A DNA stretch of 64,000 bases from positions 1 through 64,000 of the forward strand of contig JAJEBT010000199.1 in assembly GCA_022822405.1 (NCBI GenBank), given 5' to 3'. The number at the start of each line of letters is the position of its first letter. The first letter of the stretch is position 1. Under the pieces are notes generated by a model. The model worked only from the letters and a program-made list of their open reading frames with translations, ran no database searches and was not told the DNA's origin. This DNA is from Alphaproteobacteria bacterium. Its GTDB lineage: Bacteria; Pseudomonadota; Alphaproteobacteria; MPNO01; UBA830. This document shows positions 53,344 through 62,809 of this stretch, one piece after another. Made by a program: the position numbers and the translations under genes.

Positions 53344-54597
53344 ATGGCATCCACCTCCTGGCTCGGCGGCGTCGCGGTCGCCATGGCCAACCGCAACTAC
53401 CGGATCTTCACGATCGGCGCCATCCCGTCGCTGATCGGGACATGGATACAGCGCATGGCGGTCGGCTGGCTTGCCTGGGAGCTCACGGAGTCGGGAACGT
53501 GGCTCGGGCTCGTGGCCTTTGCCGACCTTGCGCCCACCGTGGTCGTCGCGCCGATCGCCGGCGCGTTCGCCGATCGCGTCGACCGGCTGATGATGGTTCG
53601 CGTCGTGCAGTATTCCAACATGATCCAGGCCGCGGCCCTGGCCTTCTTCACGCTGACCGGCCTGATCACGATCGAGCTGCTTTTCGTCCTCGCGCTGTGC
53701 CAGGGCTCGATACAGGGGATGCACCAGCCGTTCCGCCAGGCCCTGATCGGCACCATCGTCGATCGCAGCGAGATCACGTCGGCCATCGGCATCAACTCGA
53801 CGATCTGGAACACCTCACGGCTCATAGGGCCGGCCATCAGCGCGGCGATCATTCTCTACATGGGGGTCGGGTTCACGTTTCTCGTGAACGCGTTCAGCTA
53901 CGTGCCGATGCTGGTCGGGCTCTACATGATGAGGGTGCCGCGGCCACCGCGAACTTCCAGATCCATCTCCAGCCTGCCCGCCGAGATCATGGAAGGCGTC
54001 CACCACGTCACCGGGCACCGCATGATGGGGCCGCTCCTGATCCTCCTGTTCTCGTTCTCGTTCTTCGGCCGCGCCACCGCCGAACTGCTCCCCGGATTCG
54101 CCGGCGCCGTCTTCGACGCCGGCGCCGAGGGCCTGGCGCTCCTTACCAGCGGCGCCGGGCTGGGGTCGCTGTTTTCCGGCATCTGGCTTTCGCGGCGGGG
54201 ACGCCTTCACGGCCTCGGCGACATCCTCATCGCGGTGATTCTGCTGATCGGAATCACCCAGCTCGCCTTCATCTCCACCGACCGGCTTGAGGTGGCGGCG
54301 GCCATCTTCGTCGGCTGGGGTTTCCTGCTCAACGCGGCCGGAATAACGGTGCAGTCGCTCATCCAGGCCGACGTGCCCGACTCCATCCGCGGCCGCGTGG
54401 TCAGCCTCTACGGGATATTGTGGCTCGGCTGCCCGTCGGTCGGGGCCTTCGTCATGGGAGCGGCTGCCGATTTCATCGGTTTCCGCTGGCCGGTCGCGCT
54501 CGGGGCGGTGGTCATATTGGCGGCGTTCTGCTGGAGCCTGTCGCAACGCCGCATGTTCCGCGAGGAGATCCGACGCATGACCGAGAGCGGCGTCTGA
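53344..54597 (+). CDS. MFS transporter (EntS-like)
   Basis: 417-residue major facilitator with about 12 membrane helices. MFS_3/EntS-type signatures are AFADRVDRLMMVRVVQYSN near helix 2-3 and QADVPDSIRGRVVSLYG. This branch mostly exports small molecules. It follows the GS-like gene by 143 bases and may expel the substrate or a toxic intermediate. Convergent with the luciferase-like monooxygenase gene. Confidence 0.87.
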   Translation: MASTSWLGGVAVAMANRNYRIFTIGAIPSLIGTWIQRMAVGWLAWELTESGTWLGLVAFADLAPTVVVAPIAGAFADRVDRLMMVRVVQYSNMIQAAALAFFTLTGLITIELLFVLALCQGSIQGMHQPFRQALIGTIVDRSEITSAIGINSTIWNTSRLIGPAISAAIILYMGVGFTFLVNAFSYVPMLVGLYMMRVPRPPRTSRSISSLPAEIMEGVHHVTGHRMMGPLLILLFSFSFFGRATAELLPGFAGAVFDAGAEGLALLTSGAGLGSLFSGIWLSRRGRLHGLGDILIAVILLIGITQLAFISTDRLEVAAAIFVGWGFLLNAAGITVQSLIQADVPDSIRGRVVSLYGILWLGCPSVGAFVMGAAADFIGFRWPVALGAVVILAAFCWSLSQRRMFREEIRRMTESGV

Positions 54598-54634
54598 GCG
54601 GACATCCGCGGGGCGCCTGCCCGGCGCCGTGGCG

Positions 54635-55780
54635 CTACAGGGCGCGCAGGTTCGAGGGCTTGCCGTCGGCGCCGATGTCGACCTCGCCGCGGTCGGCGAC
54701 GGCGGCCTGAACGCGACGCCATTCGTCATGATAGGTGGCGTTGGAGCCGCGGAACCTGGGGATCACGTAGCGCGCGAAGAGCTCGAGCGACCGCTTCAGC
54801 TTGTCGGTGTGCGCCCATTCGTGGGTGGTCAGCATCACGCCGCCGAAGGGGCCGTTTTCGGCAATCTTGTCCTCGATCCAGCGCACGGCGTCGTCCGGCG
54901 TGCCGATGCACCAGTCGCGCCGGTCGGCGCAGGACTGCGCCGTGAATTCGGAGACCGGCTGGCCGGGATAGGCCTCGTACAGGGGCTTGAGTCCGATCGA
55001 CGCGAAATACTCGGTCTCGCGGAGGATTCCGGCCTCGACGTCCTTCCATGCCTCGTCGCGGCTTTCCGCCAGGTAGAACGAGGTCACGAGGCTCCAGCTG
55101 TCGCGGTCGGCCGGGCGCCCGTGGCGTGCGCACGCCGCCTCGAAATCCTGCCAGAATCCCGCGAAACTGCCGCCGCCCGGCCGGTTGCGGCCGCACGGGG
55201 TCCAGACCTCCATGCCGTGCCGCGCCGCGAGGTCGATATTGCCGGCGCTGCCGCTTGTCGGCAGCGCCAGTGGCAGCCGCGGCTGCTGGTACGAGCGCAG
55301 CTGGAGGCGCATGTCCTCGAACTGCCAGAACTCGCCGCTGTGATCGAACGGTTCTTCGGATTCGAGCAGCCGCACGATGATGTCGGCGGCCTCGTTGAGC
55401 ATCGGATAGAGCTTGTTGTTGCCAAGGCGGAACAGCTTCTTGTCGGTGACCAGATTGCTCGGGCCGATCCCGAGCACGGCGCGGCCGTGGGTCAGGTGAT
55501 CGAGGAACGCGATGCGCTCGGCGACGTGGAACGGGTGGTGGAACGGCAGGTTGATGACCGACGTGCCGAGGCGGATGCGGCTCGTCCGGGCCGCCGCCAT
55601 CGAAAGCGCCATCTCGGGCGCAGGCATGGTCTCCCAGCCGCCGGAATGATGCTCGCCGATAAAGAAGCCGTCATAGTCGAGATCCTCGACGAACGGGATC
55701 AGGTCGATGTCGCGATGAAACGCCAGCGTCGGGTTCTCGGCGGGATGATGCACGGGCATCATGAAGAAGGAAAATTTCAT
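54635..55780 (-). CDS. LLM-class flavin-dependent monooxygenase
   Basis: 381-residue luciferase-like protein: MKFSFFMMPVHHPAENP, FIGEHHSGG, RIRLGTSVINLPFHHPF, VLGIGPSN. It resembles limonene 1,2-monooxygenase-type enzymes that use FMNH2 supplied by a separate reductase, which is not seen nearby. It lies 75 bases downstream of a double VOC gene, and the two probably form an operon for ring or heteroatom oxidation. Confidence 0.88.
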   Translation of the reverse strand: MKFSFFMMPVHHPAENPTLAFHRDIDLIPFVEDLDYDGFFIGEHHSGGWETMPAPEMALSMAAARTSRIRLGTSVINLPFHHPFHVAERIAFLDHLTHGRAVLGIGPSNLVTDKKLFRLGNNKLYPMLNEAADIIVRLLESEEPFDHSGEFWQFEDMRLQLRSYQQPRLPLALPTSGSAGNIDLAARHGMEVWTPCGRNRPGGGSFAGFWQDFEAACARHGRPADRDSWSLVTSFYLAESRDEAWKDVEAGILRETEYFASIGLKPLYEAYPGQPVSEFTAQSCADRRDWCIGTPDDAVRWIEDKIAENGPFGGVMLTTHEWAHTDKLKRSLELFARYVIPRFRGSNATYHDEWRRVQAAVADRGEVDIGADGKPSNLRAL

Positions 55781-55855
55781 GTCGTTCCCATTGCCGTTTC
55801 CGCAACGGTCCGGTCAGATGGCCGGGGCGCGCGCAGCCCCGGGCGGCAGTCCCGC

Positions 55856-57085
55856 CTATCCCCAGGGCCCCAGGAACTGCTCGCCGGCAAAGCTGTCGGA
55901 AAGCGGTTCGAGGGTTTCGGGCCAGGTGCCGTTGCCCGGCCGGCGGCGCTGTTCGGCAGGCCGCGGACGGCCGTCCCAACCGATCTGCTCCATGTAGTAA
56001 TAGAGCTCGACGGCGTGGCCGTCGGGGTCGATGGCGAAGGCCGAGTAGTCGATTCCCGTCGAGAGCTCGGGCGGAAGGTAGCGGATCTCCACGCCATTGC
56101 GTTCGAGAAAGGCTATCGCGTCCCGAAGCTGGGTGTAATCGTTGACCCGCATCCCGAACGACATGCACGAGGACCAGTTGGTCAGCCCGAGTTCCTCCCT
56201 GAGCTCCATCGGGTAGAGCGCGAGCGCGTGATGTTCGGTGCCACAGCGCAGGAAATGGCACTCCCTACCCTGCCAGTCGACGGTCTCCGTCAGGGTCAGG
56301 CCGAGCCGGTCGCAATAGAACGCCAGCGCATCTCCAGGCCGTTCCGTGAACAGCCGCACCGGGCCGATGCCGGTGATCTTGAACGGGCGCGGCAACAGGA
56401 TGCCGCCGACATCGTACTCCGCGGTCCCGAATTCGAGGGAGTTGGTGCCGGAACCGAGGTCGACCTGCCGCTTGCGTGCATTCTCGACCTCCTCTGCCTC
56501 ACGCATCCAGGGCAGTTCGGGGGCCGTGGTGAATTCCCGGTCGAAGAGCTCGCGCGGTTTCGACAGCCCGTCCCAGCCGATCTGCTCGATTCCGTAGAAG
56601 AGTTCGTTTACATGCCCGTCGGGATCGATGGGATAGACGTGCCAGTTGGATCCGGGGAGGTCGCGTCCGGTACGTTGGTAGTCCACGCCGGTCTCGCCGA
56701 ACCAGTCGGTCGCGTGGCGGACTTCCCGCAGGCTCCCGACCTGCCAGGTAATCTGGTTGATGGTGACGCCGTCGGCCATGCGCCCGTCGTAATCGATGGC
56801 CTTGCGCACCCGGTAGGGAAACAGCACGAAGGCATGGTGATCGGTGCCGTAACGCATGAAATATCCGCGCGTGTCGCCGAGGCCATCGAGGTCCTTCGGA
56901 TCGCGGGCGCGCGGACCAAAGTCGAGCGTATCGGTGACCTGGAATCCGAGGAGATCGCGGTAGAAGCTGAGGGACTTCTCCATGTCGCGTCCGTAGAACC
57001 CGAAATGTCCCAACCGGCGCAGCCGGAACGGTCGCTCCAGCGTCAGACCGCCAACATCGAACCTGTTATTTGTGGACTCCACCAT
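55856..57085 (-). CDS. Tandem VOC-domain protein, extradiol dioxygenase-like
   Basis: 409 residues made of two similar halves. Each half begins with PFRLRRLGHFGFYGRD- or PFKITGIGPVRLFTER-type strands, carries a TDHHAFVLFP / TEHHALALYP strand, and ends with DPDGHVNELFYGIEQIGWDG / DPDGHAVELYYYMEQIGWDG. The first half keeps His and Glu candidates for iron. In the second the early His is Pro-Val (IGPVRLF), so it may be structural. Longer than usual type I dioxygenases (about 300). Upstream of the LLM gene. Confidence 0.83.
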   Translation of the reverse strand: MVESTNNRFDVGGLTLERPFRLRRLGHFGFYGRDMEKSLSFYRDLLGFQVTDTLDFGPRARDPKDLDGLGDTRGYFMRYGTDHHAFVLFPYRVRKAIDYDGRMADGVTINQITWQVGSLREVRHATDWFGETGVDYQRTGRDLPGSNWHVYPIDPDGHVNELFYGIEQIGWDGLSKPRELFDREFTTAPELPWMREAEEVENARKRQVDLGSGTNSLEFGTAEYDVGGILLPRPFKITGIGPVRLFTERPGDALAFYCDRLGLTLTETVDWQGRECHFLRCGTEHHALALYPMELREELGLTNWSSCMSFGMRVNDYTQLRDAIAFLERNGVEIRYLPPELSTGIDYSAFAIDPDGHAVELYYYMEQIGWDGRPRPAEQRRRPGNGTWPETLEPLSDSFAGEQFLGPWG

Positions 57086-57233
57086 CGGTGTTACCTCCCG
57101 TTCAACGTGAACACTATACGAAACGCGCCATTCTGCCGCTACCGGCCAGATCCTGCCCGGGGCGGTGGCGCGCCGGCTGCACGACCGGCTTCTCCAGGCG
57201 GAAAGTCCGACCGGGTACGGGGGCTACCGCAGA

Positions 57234-58550
57234 TCACAAACTGATGTTGTAGCCGAGCGCCTGCGGCAGCCAGAGAGCCAGTGCCGGAAACAGGATGATC
57301 AGCAGGATCCGGACGATATCGGCATAGAAGAACGGCAGGATGCCCTTGAAGATCGTCTTCAGCGGGATGTCGCGCGCTACACCGAAGAGGACGAAGACAT
57401 TCATGCCGATCGGCGGCGTAATCATTCCGACTTCAATCGCCATGACGAGGACGACGCCCCACCAGATCGGGTTGTAGCCGAGTTCCGTCACCAGGGGCAG
57501 CACGAAGGGCAGCGTGATGACCATCGCCGCCACGGTATCGAAAACCGAACCCAGGACGAGGTAGACCGCGAACAGGATCAGGATCACGACGAGAGGAGCG
57601 ACACCCAGAGCCGAGATCTGGCCGACGAGGGCGTCCGGCATGCGCGACAGGGTGACGAAGGACGAGAAAATCGAGGCGCCGCCGATGATCAGGTAGATCA
57701 TCGCCGTGTTGGTTGCCGTTTCGTTCAGGACCCGGAACATCGTGCTCCAGCTCAGCTTGCCCCGGATCGCGGTGAAGAGGAAGGCCAGCCCCGCGCCCAG
57801 GCACGCGGCTTCGTTGACCGTGAATACCCCGCCATAGATACCCCCGATCACGGCCAGCATCAGAACCAGGACGCCCCAGCCTTGCAGCAGGACACGCCAC
57901 CTGTCCGGCCAGGCCGTGCGGGCGCCGGCAGGTCCGGCTTCGGGGTTGAGGCGCACGAGGACTGCAACAGTGACGAAGTGGAACAGCACGGCGATCAGAG
58001 CCGGGATCAGGGCGGCGACGAAGAGGGTGATGACGAATTGTTCCGTGAGGAAGGCGTAGATCACCATGATGACCGAGGGCGGAATGAGCATGCCCAATGT
58101 GCCTCCGGCAGCGACCGATCCGGATGCCAGGGTGGGGGAATAGCCCCGGTCGATCATCTCCGGCAGGGCAACGCGCCCCATCGTCGCCGCCGTCGCAAGC
58201 GAGGATCCGCATACGGCCCCGAACCCGGCACAACCCCCGATCGTGGCCAGCGCCAGCCCGCCCCTGCGGTGCCCGATGAAGGCGTAGGCGAGTCGATAGA
58301 TATCCGCCGAAAGGCCACTGACGCCGGCAAAGCTGCCCATCAGGAGGAACAGCGGGATGACCGCCAGTTCGGCATTCGTGAAGACGGTGACGTACTCCGT
58401 TCCTATGAGCGAAAAGGCAGGCTTCCAGCCACCGAGCAAGCCAAAACCGACTACGCCCGCAGCCCCGATCGCAACGCCGATCGGGACATGCAGCGCGATC
58501 AGCACGAACATGCCGACTATTCCGAGAATTGCGATCGTGATCGGATCCAT
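57234..58550 (-). CDS. dctM: TRAP transporter large permease (DctM)
   Basis: 438-residue protein with about 12 membrane helices. DctM signatures are the GSSLATAATMGRVALPEM loop, GGTLGMLIPPSVIMVIYA, and a C-terminal EVGMITPPIGMNVFVL. It is the ion-coupled translocator of a TRAP system, working with the DctQ and DctP proteins encoded upstream on the same strand. Confidence 0.95.
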   Translation of the reverse strand: MDPITIAILGIVGMFVLIALHVPIGVAIGAAGVVGFGLLGGWKPAFSLIGTEYVTVFTNAELAVIPLFLLMGSFAGVSGLSADIYRLAYAFIGHRRGGLALATIGGCAGFGAVCGSSLATAATMGRVALPEMIDRGYSPTLASGSVAAGGTLGMLIPPSVIMVIYAFLTEQFVITLFVAALIPALIAVLFHFVTVAVLVRLNPEAGPAGARTAWPDRWRVLLQGWGVLVLMLAVIGGIYGGVFTVNEAACLGAGLAFLFTAIRGKLSWSTMFRVLNETATNTAMIYLIIGGASIFSSFVTLSRMPDALVGQISALGVAPLVVILILFAVYLVLGSVFDTVAAMVITLPFVLPLVTELGYNPIWWGVVLVMAIEVGMITPPIGMNVFVLFGVARDIPLKTIFKGILPFFYADIVRILLIILFPALALWLPQALGYNISL

Positions 58551-58620
58551 GCGATGCGTGTCCGTCCGCTCTCAGCGGTTCACGAGTGCAGAAGCCAAGC
58601 GGAACGCGCCGGGAGGCGCC

Positions 58621-59163
58621 TCAACTCGGCTCTTCGGAATGTGGTGCATGTCCGTGTCCGGGCGCGTCTCTTGGCACGATGACGTCCTTTATCGTGACAA
58701 ACAGCTGGACCGGAATGCACAGGATGATGATTGCCGTCGCGAGGCCCCACCACGGCGCCACGGGCCATCCAAGAACCCATGTTGTCTCGCCCGTCTCGTG
58801 CACTTCCACCACGTATTTGGCGAACTGCCATGACATGAGCACGAGAAAGACCAGCAACGCGACATTTGCGACGGCGTTGAGCCAGGCGTTGACCTTCCGC
58901 CCCAGCGCGCTCCCCAGGAAGGTGATGGCGATATGGTGCCGCTCGATCAGCGCAATCGGAAAGAAGGGCGCGATGACCATCGCGATGACGAGCTTGTACA
59001 GGTCGTGAACGCCTTCGATCGGGCTGTTGAACAGCCAGCGCATCATCACGTCGGCAATAGTTGCAAGGGTCAGGCCGACCAGGCCGATGAGACCAATCAT
59101 GGCGATCCAGCGCGTGCTTCCGTGCACCGTCCGCTCAAATCGAGACAAGCGCTCCATGACCAT
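58621..59163 (-). CDS. dctQ: TRAP transporter small permease (DctQ)
   Basis: 180 residues with four membrane helices (WIAMIGLIGLVGLTLATIAD, LVIAMVIAPFFPIALI, AVANVALLVFLVLMSWQF, WGLATAIIILCIPVQLFV) and the DctQ element DVMMRWLFNSPIEGV. It lies between the binding-protein and large-permease genes. Confidence 0.93.
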   Translation of the reverse strand: MVMERLSRFERTVHGSTRWIAMIGLIGLVGLTLATIADVMMRWLFNSPIEGVHDLYKLVIAMVIAPFFPIALIERHHIAITFLGSALGRKVNAWLNAVANVALLVFLVLMSWQFAKYVVEVHETGETTWVLGWPVAPWWGLATAIIILCIPVQLFVTIKDVIVPRDAPGHGHAPHSEEPS

Positions 59164-59205
59164 TCGCCCGTTCCCTCAGTTGATGATGCCCGGCACCCCG
59201 GGGAC

Positions 59206-59243
59206 GGGGCCGGCGGCCGTCCGACAAAGCAGCCGCCGGCCCC
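59206..59243 (-). other. Perfect 12-bp stem-loop between dctP and dctQ
   Basis: 59206-59217 pairs completely with 59232-59243 around a 14-base loop, six bases after the dctP stop. No T-run follows. It is the third example in the window of a stem-loop directly after a binding-protein gene. Confidence 0.75.
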
Positions 59244-59249
59244 TCGGGA

Positions 59250-60269
59250 TCATTCCGCTCGGATTCTGGCCAGTTCCTCTTTCAGCGCAGCGAAGAGTTC
59301 CTTGCCCTTCGGATGGGAGTTGATCCAGTTCTGCACGACGCCATCCATCAGTGCGTTCCATCGTGCCACTTCCTTTTCACCCGGACTGACGATGGTGTGC
59401 CCGCGCCTGGCCTTCGTCGTCGCAAGACGCGCACCCTGGATAGCGAAGTGGACATCGCCGAACTTGCGCGACAGCGCTTCGCCGCTGTGCTTGTCGATGA
59501 TGGACCGCGCCTTTGCCGGGAGCGACTCATACCTTTCCTTGTTCATCAGGACGGTGAGCGGAACCGTGCCCAGCCGCTGCATGTAGTGGTTCTTGGCAAC
59601 CTCGATGATCTTGAACGCGTACATGACGTTCCATTCCGCCCCGGAGCCGTCCAGCACTCCCTTGGCGACGTTTTCCGCAATCGCCGGAACCGGCATCCCG
59701 ACGGGAGCGGCCCCCAACGCCTTGATCGCCGCGCTTGCCACCGGCCCGCCTGCCCGCAGCTTGAGACCCTTGAGATCGTCCATGCTTTTCACCGGCTTGA
59801 CCGTATGAATTGCATAGGGATGGGTGGTTGCCAGCAGCGGCACGTAGAAATCCCCGTAGCCCCTCAGCAGCCCGCGGTCATAAAGGCGGCGGAAGGCGAT
59901 TGACGCTTCCTTCACGTCCCGGATGATGCCCGGGAGTTCCATCACGTCATTGTCGGGGAAGCGCCCGGGCGTATAGGCCGGAACGATCCAGGCGAGATCC
60001 GCGACCCCATTGCTGACTGCCTTGGCCTGCGCAGCCGGCCCCCGGACCAGGGCACCGCCGGGGAAGGCATCGATCCGAACGATTCCGGCGCCTTCGGCAT
60101 TGATCACCTTGATCCAGGGCTGCAACACATCCGCATAGGTCGGATCCTTGGGCGAAGCGAAGAAGGACAGTTTCAACACCTCTTCGGACGACGCGGCCCC
60201 GGACATCATCATTGCCGCGGCCGTCGCGGCCACAGTCAGTTTCAGGTTCGTCCTAAGTTTCAGAGACAT
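59250..60269 (-). CDS. dctP: TRAP transporter substrate-binding protein (DctP)
   Basis: 339-residue periplasmic protein. A signal peptide covers residues 1 to about 28 (LKLTVAATAAAMMMSGAASS). The DctP arginine expected to bind the ligand carboxylate is in LKGLKLRAGGP. GAEWNVMYAFKIIEVAKNHY is family-typical. First gene of the TRAP operon, upstream of which lies the GntR gene, a likely regulator of uptake. Confidence 0.93.
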   Translation of the reverse strand: MSLKLRTNLKLTVAATAAAMMMSGAASSEEVLKLSFFASPKDPTYADVLQPWIKVINAEGAGIVRIDAFPGGALVRGPAAQAKAVSNGVADLAWIVPAYTPGRFPDNDVMELPGIIRDVKEASIAFRRLYDRGLLRGYGDFYVPLLATTHPYAIHTVKPVKSMDDLKGLKLRAGGPVASAAIKALGAAPVGMPVPAIAENVAKGVLDGSGAEWNVMYAFKIIEVAKNHYMQRLGTVPLTVLMNKERYESLPAKARSIIDKHSGEALSRKFGDVHFAIQGARLATTKARRGHTIVSPGEKEVARWNALMDGVVQNWINSHPKGKELFAALKEELARIRAE

Positions 60270-60394
60270 TTCGATTTCCTTTCAGAGATTTTTTTCGTCT
60301 TTTCCCTTCGGTTTCCGCCACCGCTCCGAACTTGTCGCAGCGGCCTGTCCTGCCTTCCGCCGGACAGGAACATGCGATGCGCCTGACGCGGGCT

Positions 60395-61108
60395 TCAGGT
60401 GTCTTGCCTTCCTCTCACCCGGCTCTGCAACAGCTTGACGGCTCTTTCCGCCGTATGCCGGACATGCGAATCGAGAAGCACCGCAGCGTGATCGACATCC
60501 CGTTCCAGCACGGCCTCCATGATCCTGCGATGCTCCGCGCTCCTGCCTTTTCCGTGCCGCTTAGGCGCCATCTTGGTCAGGAAGCGGTAACGGTCCAGCT
60601 GGCCGAACATCAGCGATCGCAAACGCAGCAGCCAGGGGCCCTGGCAAGCGGCGACCAGAGCTTCATGAAATTCCCGATGCCTGATCACCCATTCGGAATG
60701 GCGTGCAACCCGCTCCTCCCAAGACTGCTTCTCGATCGAATGCAGCCTGTGATGGGCTAACACGACCTGCCCTTCCCAGCTGTCGTCGCCATGAGCGATC
60801 GAACTGGCGAGGGCGCGTTTCTCGAGATCGATATAGTGCTCCGTTATCTCCAGCAGCTCTTCACGGGATACCGGCGCAACGGCGAAACCCTTGTTGGTTT
60901 CGACCGTGGCAAATCCTTCGGACACCAGTTGCGAGAGCGCTTCGCGCAACGTGCCGTAGCCTGCGTCGTAACGCTCGGACAGGTTCGCAAACTTCAACCG
61001 GGTGTTCGGTGCGGACACTCCGTTCACGATGTCCATGCGCAATCGGCCGACGAGATCGCGCCCCGCGCCCCTCCCCGATCCTGCCGAAGGCAAAGAGTTG
61101 GAGATCAC
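60395..61108 (-). CDS. GntR-family transcriptional regulator (FadR/FCD type)
   Basis: 237 residues. An N-terminal winged helix (RYDAGYGTLREALSQLVSEGFATVETNKGFAV) is followed by a helical FCD ligand domain with metal-ligand-type histidines in HREFHEAL, SAEHRRIMEAV and LLDSHVRHT. It probably senses an organic acid and represses the TRAP operon just downstream. The only classical DNA-binding catabolic regulator recognised in the window. Antitoxins aside, no other is seen. Confidence 0.93.
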   Translation of the reverse strand: MISNSLPSAGSGRGAGRDLVGRLRMDIVNGVSAPNTRLKFANLSERYDAGYGTLREALSQLVSEGFATVETNKGFAVAPVSREELLEITEHYIDLEKRALASSIAHGDDSWEGQVVLAHHRLHSIEKQSWEERVARHSEWVIRHREFHEALVAACQGPWLLRLRSLMFGQLDRYRFLTKMAPKRHGKGRSAEHRRIMEAVLERDVDHAAVLLDSHVRHTAERAVKLLQSRVRGRQDT

Positions 61109-61211
61109 ATCAGAAACAGTCAGGAGATGCCTCCTTTCGCTGAGCCCGGCACCGGCAGAGGGCGTGGTGCGGCCCGTGCATCGACATTGATAGCAGTTCC
61201 GGATGCTTTCG

Positions 61212-61239
61212 ACAATAAGATAATTTTCGAAAATATTGT
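61212..61239. promoter_or_regulatory. AT-rich palindromic region, candidate GntR operator
   Basis: An unusually AT-rich island containing the perfect palindrome ATTTTCGAAAAT (61223-61234) and flanking ACAATA/TATTGT half-sites (61212-61217, 61234-61239). It lies between the divergent GntR gene and the VOC remnant, where autoregulation would occur. Confidence 0.45.
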
Positions 61240-61298
61240 GATCGCTGAAAATCTGTGCTACCCACGCGCTCGAAGGGCGAACAAGGGGGGAGTCGGCA

Positions 61299-61508
61299 AT
61301 GAGCTATCTCGTCAATTCGATGGGACACGTTCAGCTGAACATCACGGATCTCGAAGCGATGACCCTGGATGATGACCGGTTCGAACCCAACATGATCACC
61401 GCCCCTAAACGGCCCGAGAATGTCCGCGTCATGAATGTCTGCGGTGAACCCGCACCCCCGGCCTGGCGCGAACATCAATTTCTCTGGTCCGGAGCAGCGG
61501 CTGCCTGA
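61299..61508 (+). pseudogene. Internally deleted VOC-family gene
   Basis: 69 codons. The first 19 (MSYLVNSMGHVQLNITDLEA) are a standard VOC N-terminus, but the chain then jumps to LDDDRFEPNMITAPKRPENV and VCGEPAPPAWREHQF, which resemble the end of such proteins. The middle, including later metal ligands, is absent, so it looks like an in-frame internal deletion. It could still be translated. Normal relatives are about 300 residues. Confidence 0.45.
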
Positions 61509-61754
61509 AGCCTGAACCGCAGTACCGGCGATGATCACTGACATGACATGTATCGGCGGCGCCGAAGGGTTTCTTCGCGAGGCCTCCCTTCCCGGGCGTT
61601 CCGCCAAGGGCGCCCCGCCCCGGATGGGACAAAACCGCGCATTCGTCCAACGCCGGGGGCCAGCAGAGATCCGAACGACCTCCTCATTCCTTCCGCACGG
61701 CGCGAGTGCATGAAACGCCACGGCGAAGCCTGGCATTCGCAGAGGGCAGTTGCC

Positions 61755-61898
61755 ATGGCCGAGCCTGAAGCGCGGATTGCCGGAACGATGGGCAGGGTTG
61801 ACTCCGAAACCCTTACAATCGTGAATGACGACACCGTCGCAGCGCTGCGCGCGCATCTGCAAGCCTTCACGGACTATTACCGCCGCCGGTCCGACTGA
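61755..61898 (+). CDS. Small hypothetical ORF
   Basis: 47 codons (MAEPEARIAGTMGRVDSET...) ending 23 bases before the hydrolase gene. No family is recognised, and it may be the tail of a decayed gene. The rest of the 413-base stretch 61509-61921 shows nothing recognisable. Confidence 0.22.
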   Translation: MAEPEARIAGTMGRVDSETLTIVNDDTVAALRAHLQAFTDYYRRRSD

Positions 61899-61921
61899 CC
61901 GCGCCCAGCAGGGAGACACCT

Positions 61922-62809
61922 ATGGAATACCCGCTCACCTTCATGTCCGACGGCCTCAAGCTGGCCGGCGTCCTCCATGTGCCGGAAGGGCGCGAACCCG
62001 GGCAGCGTCTGCCGACCTTCATCGTCCTGCACGGCTTCGTCGGAACCAAGGACAGGTCCCATGTCGAACTCGTCGCGCGAATGCTCGACGAGATGGGCTA
62101 CTGCGTCTTCCGCATTGATTTTCGCGGTTGCGGCGAGAGCGAAGGCGCGCGCGGCGAGGTCCGCTGCTTCGACCAGGTGGCCGACACCAAGAACGCCCTG
62201 ACCTTCATCGCCGGGCGCGAAGAGGTGGACCCCGACAGGATCGGCGTCATCGGGCACAGCTTCGGGGCGGCGGTGGCGATCTTCGCCGGCGGAATCGACG
62301 AGCGTATCGCTGCCGTGATCTCGCTTTGCGGCTGGGGCGATGGCGAACGCAAGTTCCGAGGCCAACATCCGACACCCGAAGCCTGGCAGAAATTCACCGG
62401 CATCCTGGAGGACGGGCAGAAGCAGAAGGCCGAGACCGGCGAGAGCATGTGGGTCTCGCGTTTCGACGTGGTGCCGATTCCGCCGGAACTGCGCACGAAC
62501 CTCTCGCCCAAGGCGCAGTTCGAGGTGCCGGTGGAAACCGCGATCAGCATGTACAAGTTCCGCGCCGAAGACGTCGTGGCCGACATCGCGCCGCGCCCGC
62601 TCCTGCTGTTCCACACGGCGGACGACGTGGTCACGCCGACGGAACAGTCGATCCGCCTGTTCGAGAAGGCCGGCGCCAACGCCGAACTGATGATCCCCAC
62701 CGGCGTTGCGCACTTTCCGTTGTCTGAGGAGGATGCGCCCTATACGCGCGCCCTGATCGGCGCATGGCTCGACAAGTTCTTCCCGACACCGCTGCGCGCG
62801 CACGCATGA
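61922..62809 (+). CDS. Alpha/beta hydrolase
   Basis: 295 residues: FIVLHGFVGTKDRSH, FRIDFRGCGESEG, the nucleophile elbow GHSFGA, the acid in FHTADDVVTP, and the histidine in VAHFPLSEED. It resembles bacterial acyl-ester hydrolases of the dienelactone/cinnamoyl-esterase kind. The ATG follows GGGAGA. It overlaps the Ldh2-type dehydrogenase gene as ATGA, so the two act together. Confidence 0.88.
   Translation: MEYPLTFMSDGLKLAGVLHVPEGREPGQRLPTFIVLHGFVGTKDRSHVELVARMLDEMGYCVFRIDFRGCGESEGARGEVRCFDQVADTKNALTFIAGREEVDPDRIGVIGHSFGAAVAIFAGGIDERIAAVISLCGWGDGERKFRGQHPTPEAWQKFTGILEDGQKQKAETGESMWVSRFDVVPIPPELRTNLSPKAQFEVPVETAISMYKFRAEDVVADIAPRPLLLFHTADDVVTPTEQSIRLFEKAGANAELMIPTGVAHFPLSEEDAPYTRALIGAWLDKFFPTPLRAHA

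Noticed and set aside
54629-57244. 871-codon plus-strand frame opposite the LLM and VOC genes
   Set aside because: Antisense shadow with repetitive charged composition. The minus-strand genes have clear family motifs.
57165-58682. 505-codon plus-strand frame rich in Asp, Arg and Gln over dctM
   Set aside because: It mirrors the hydrophobic codons of the DctM gene. No domain and no start context.
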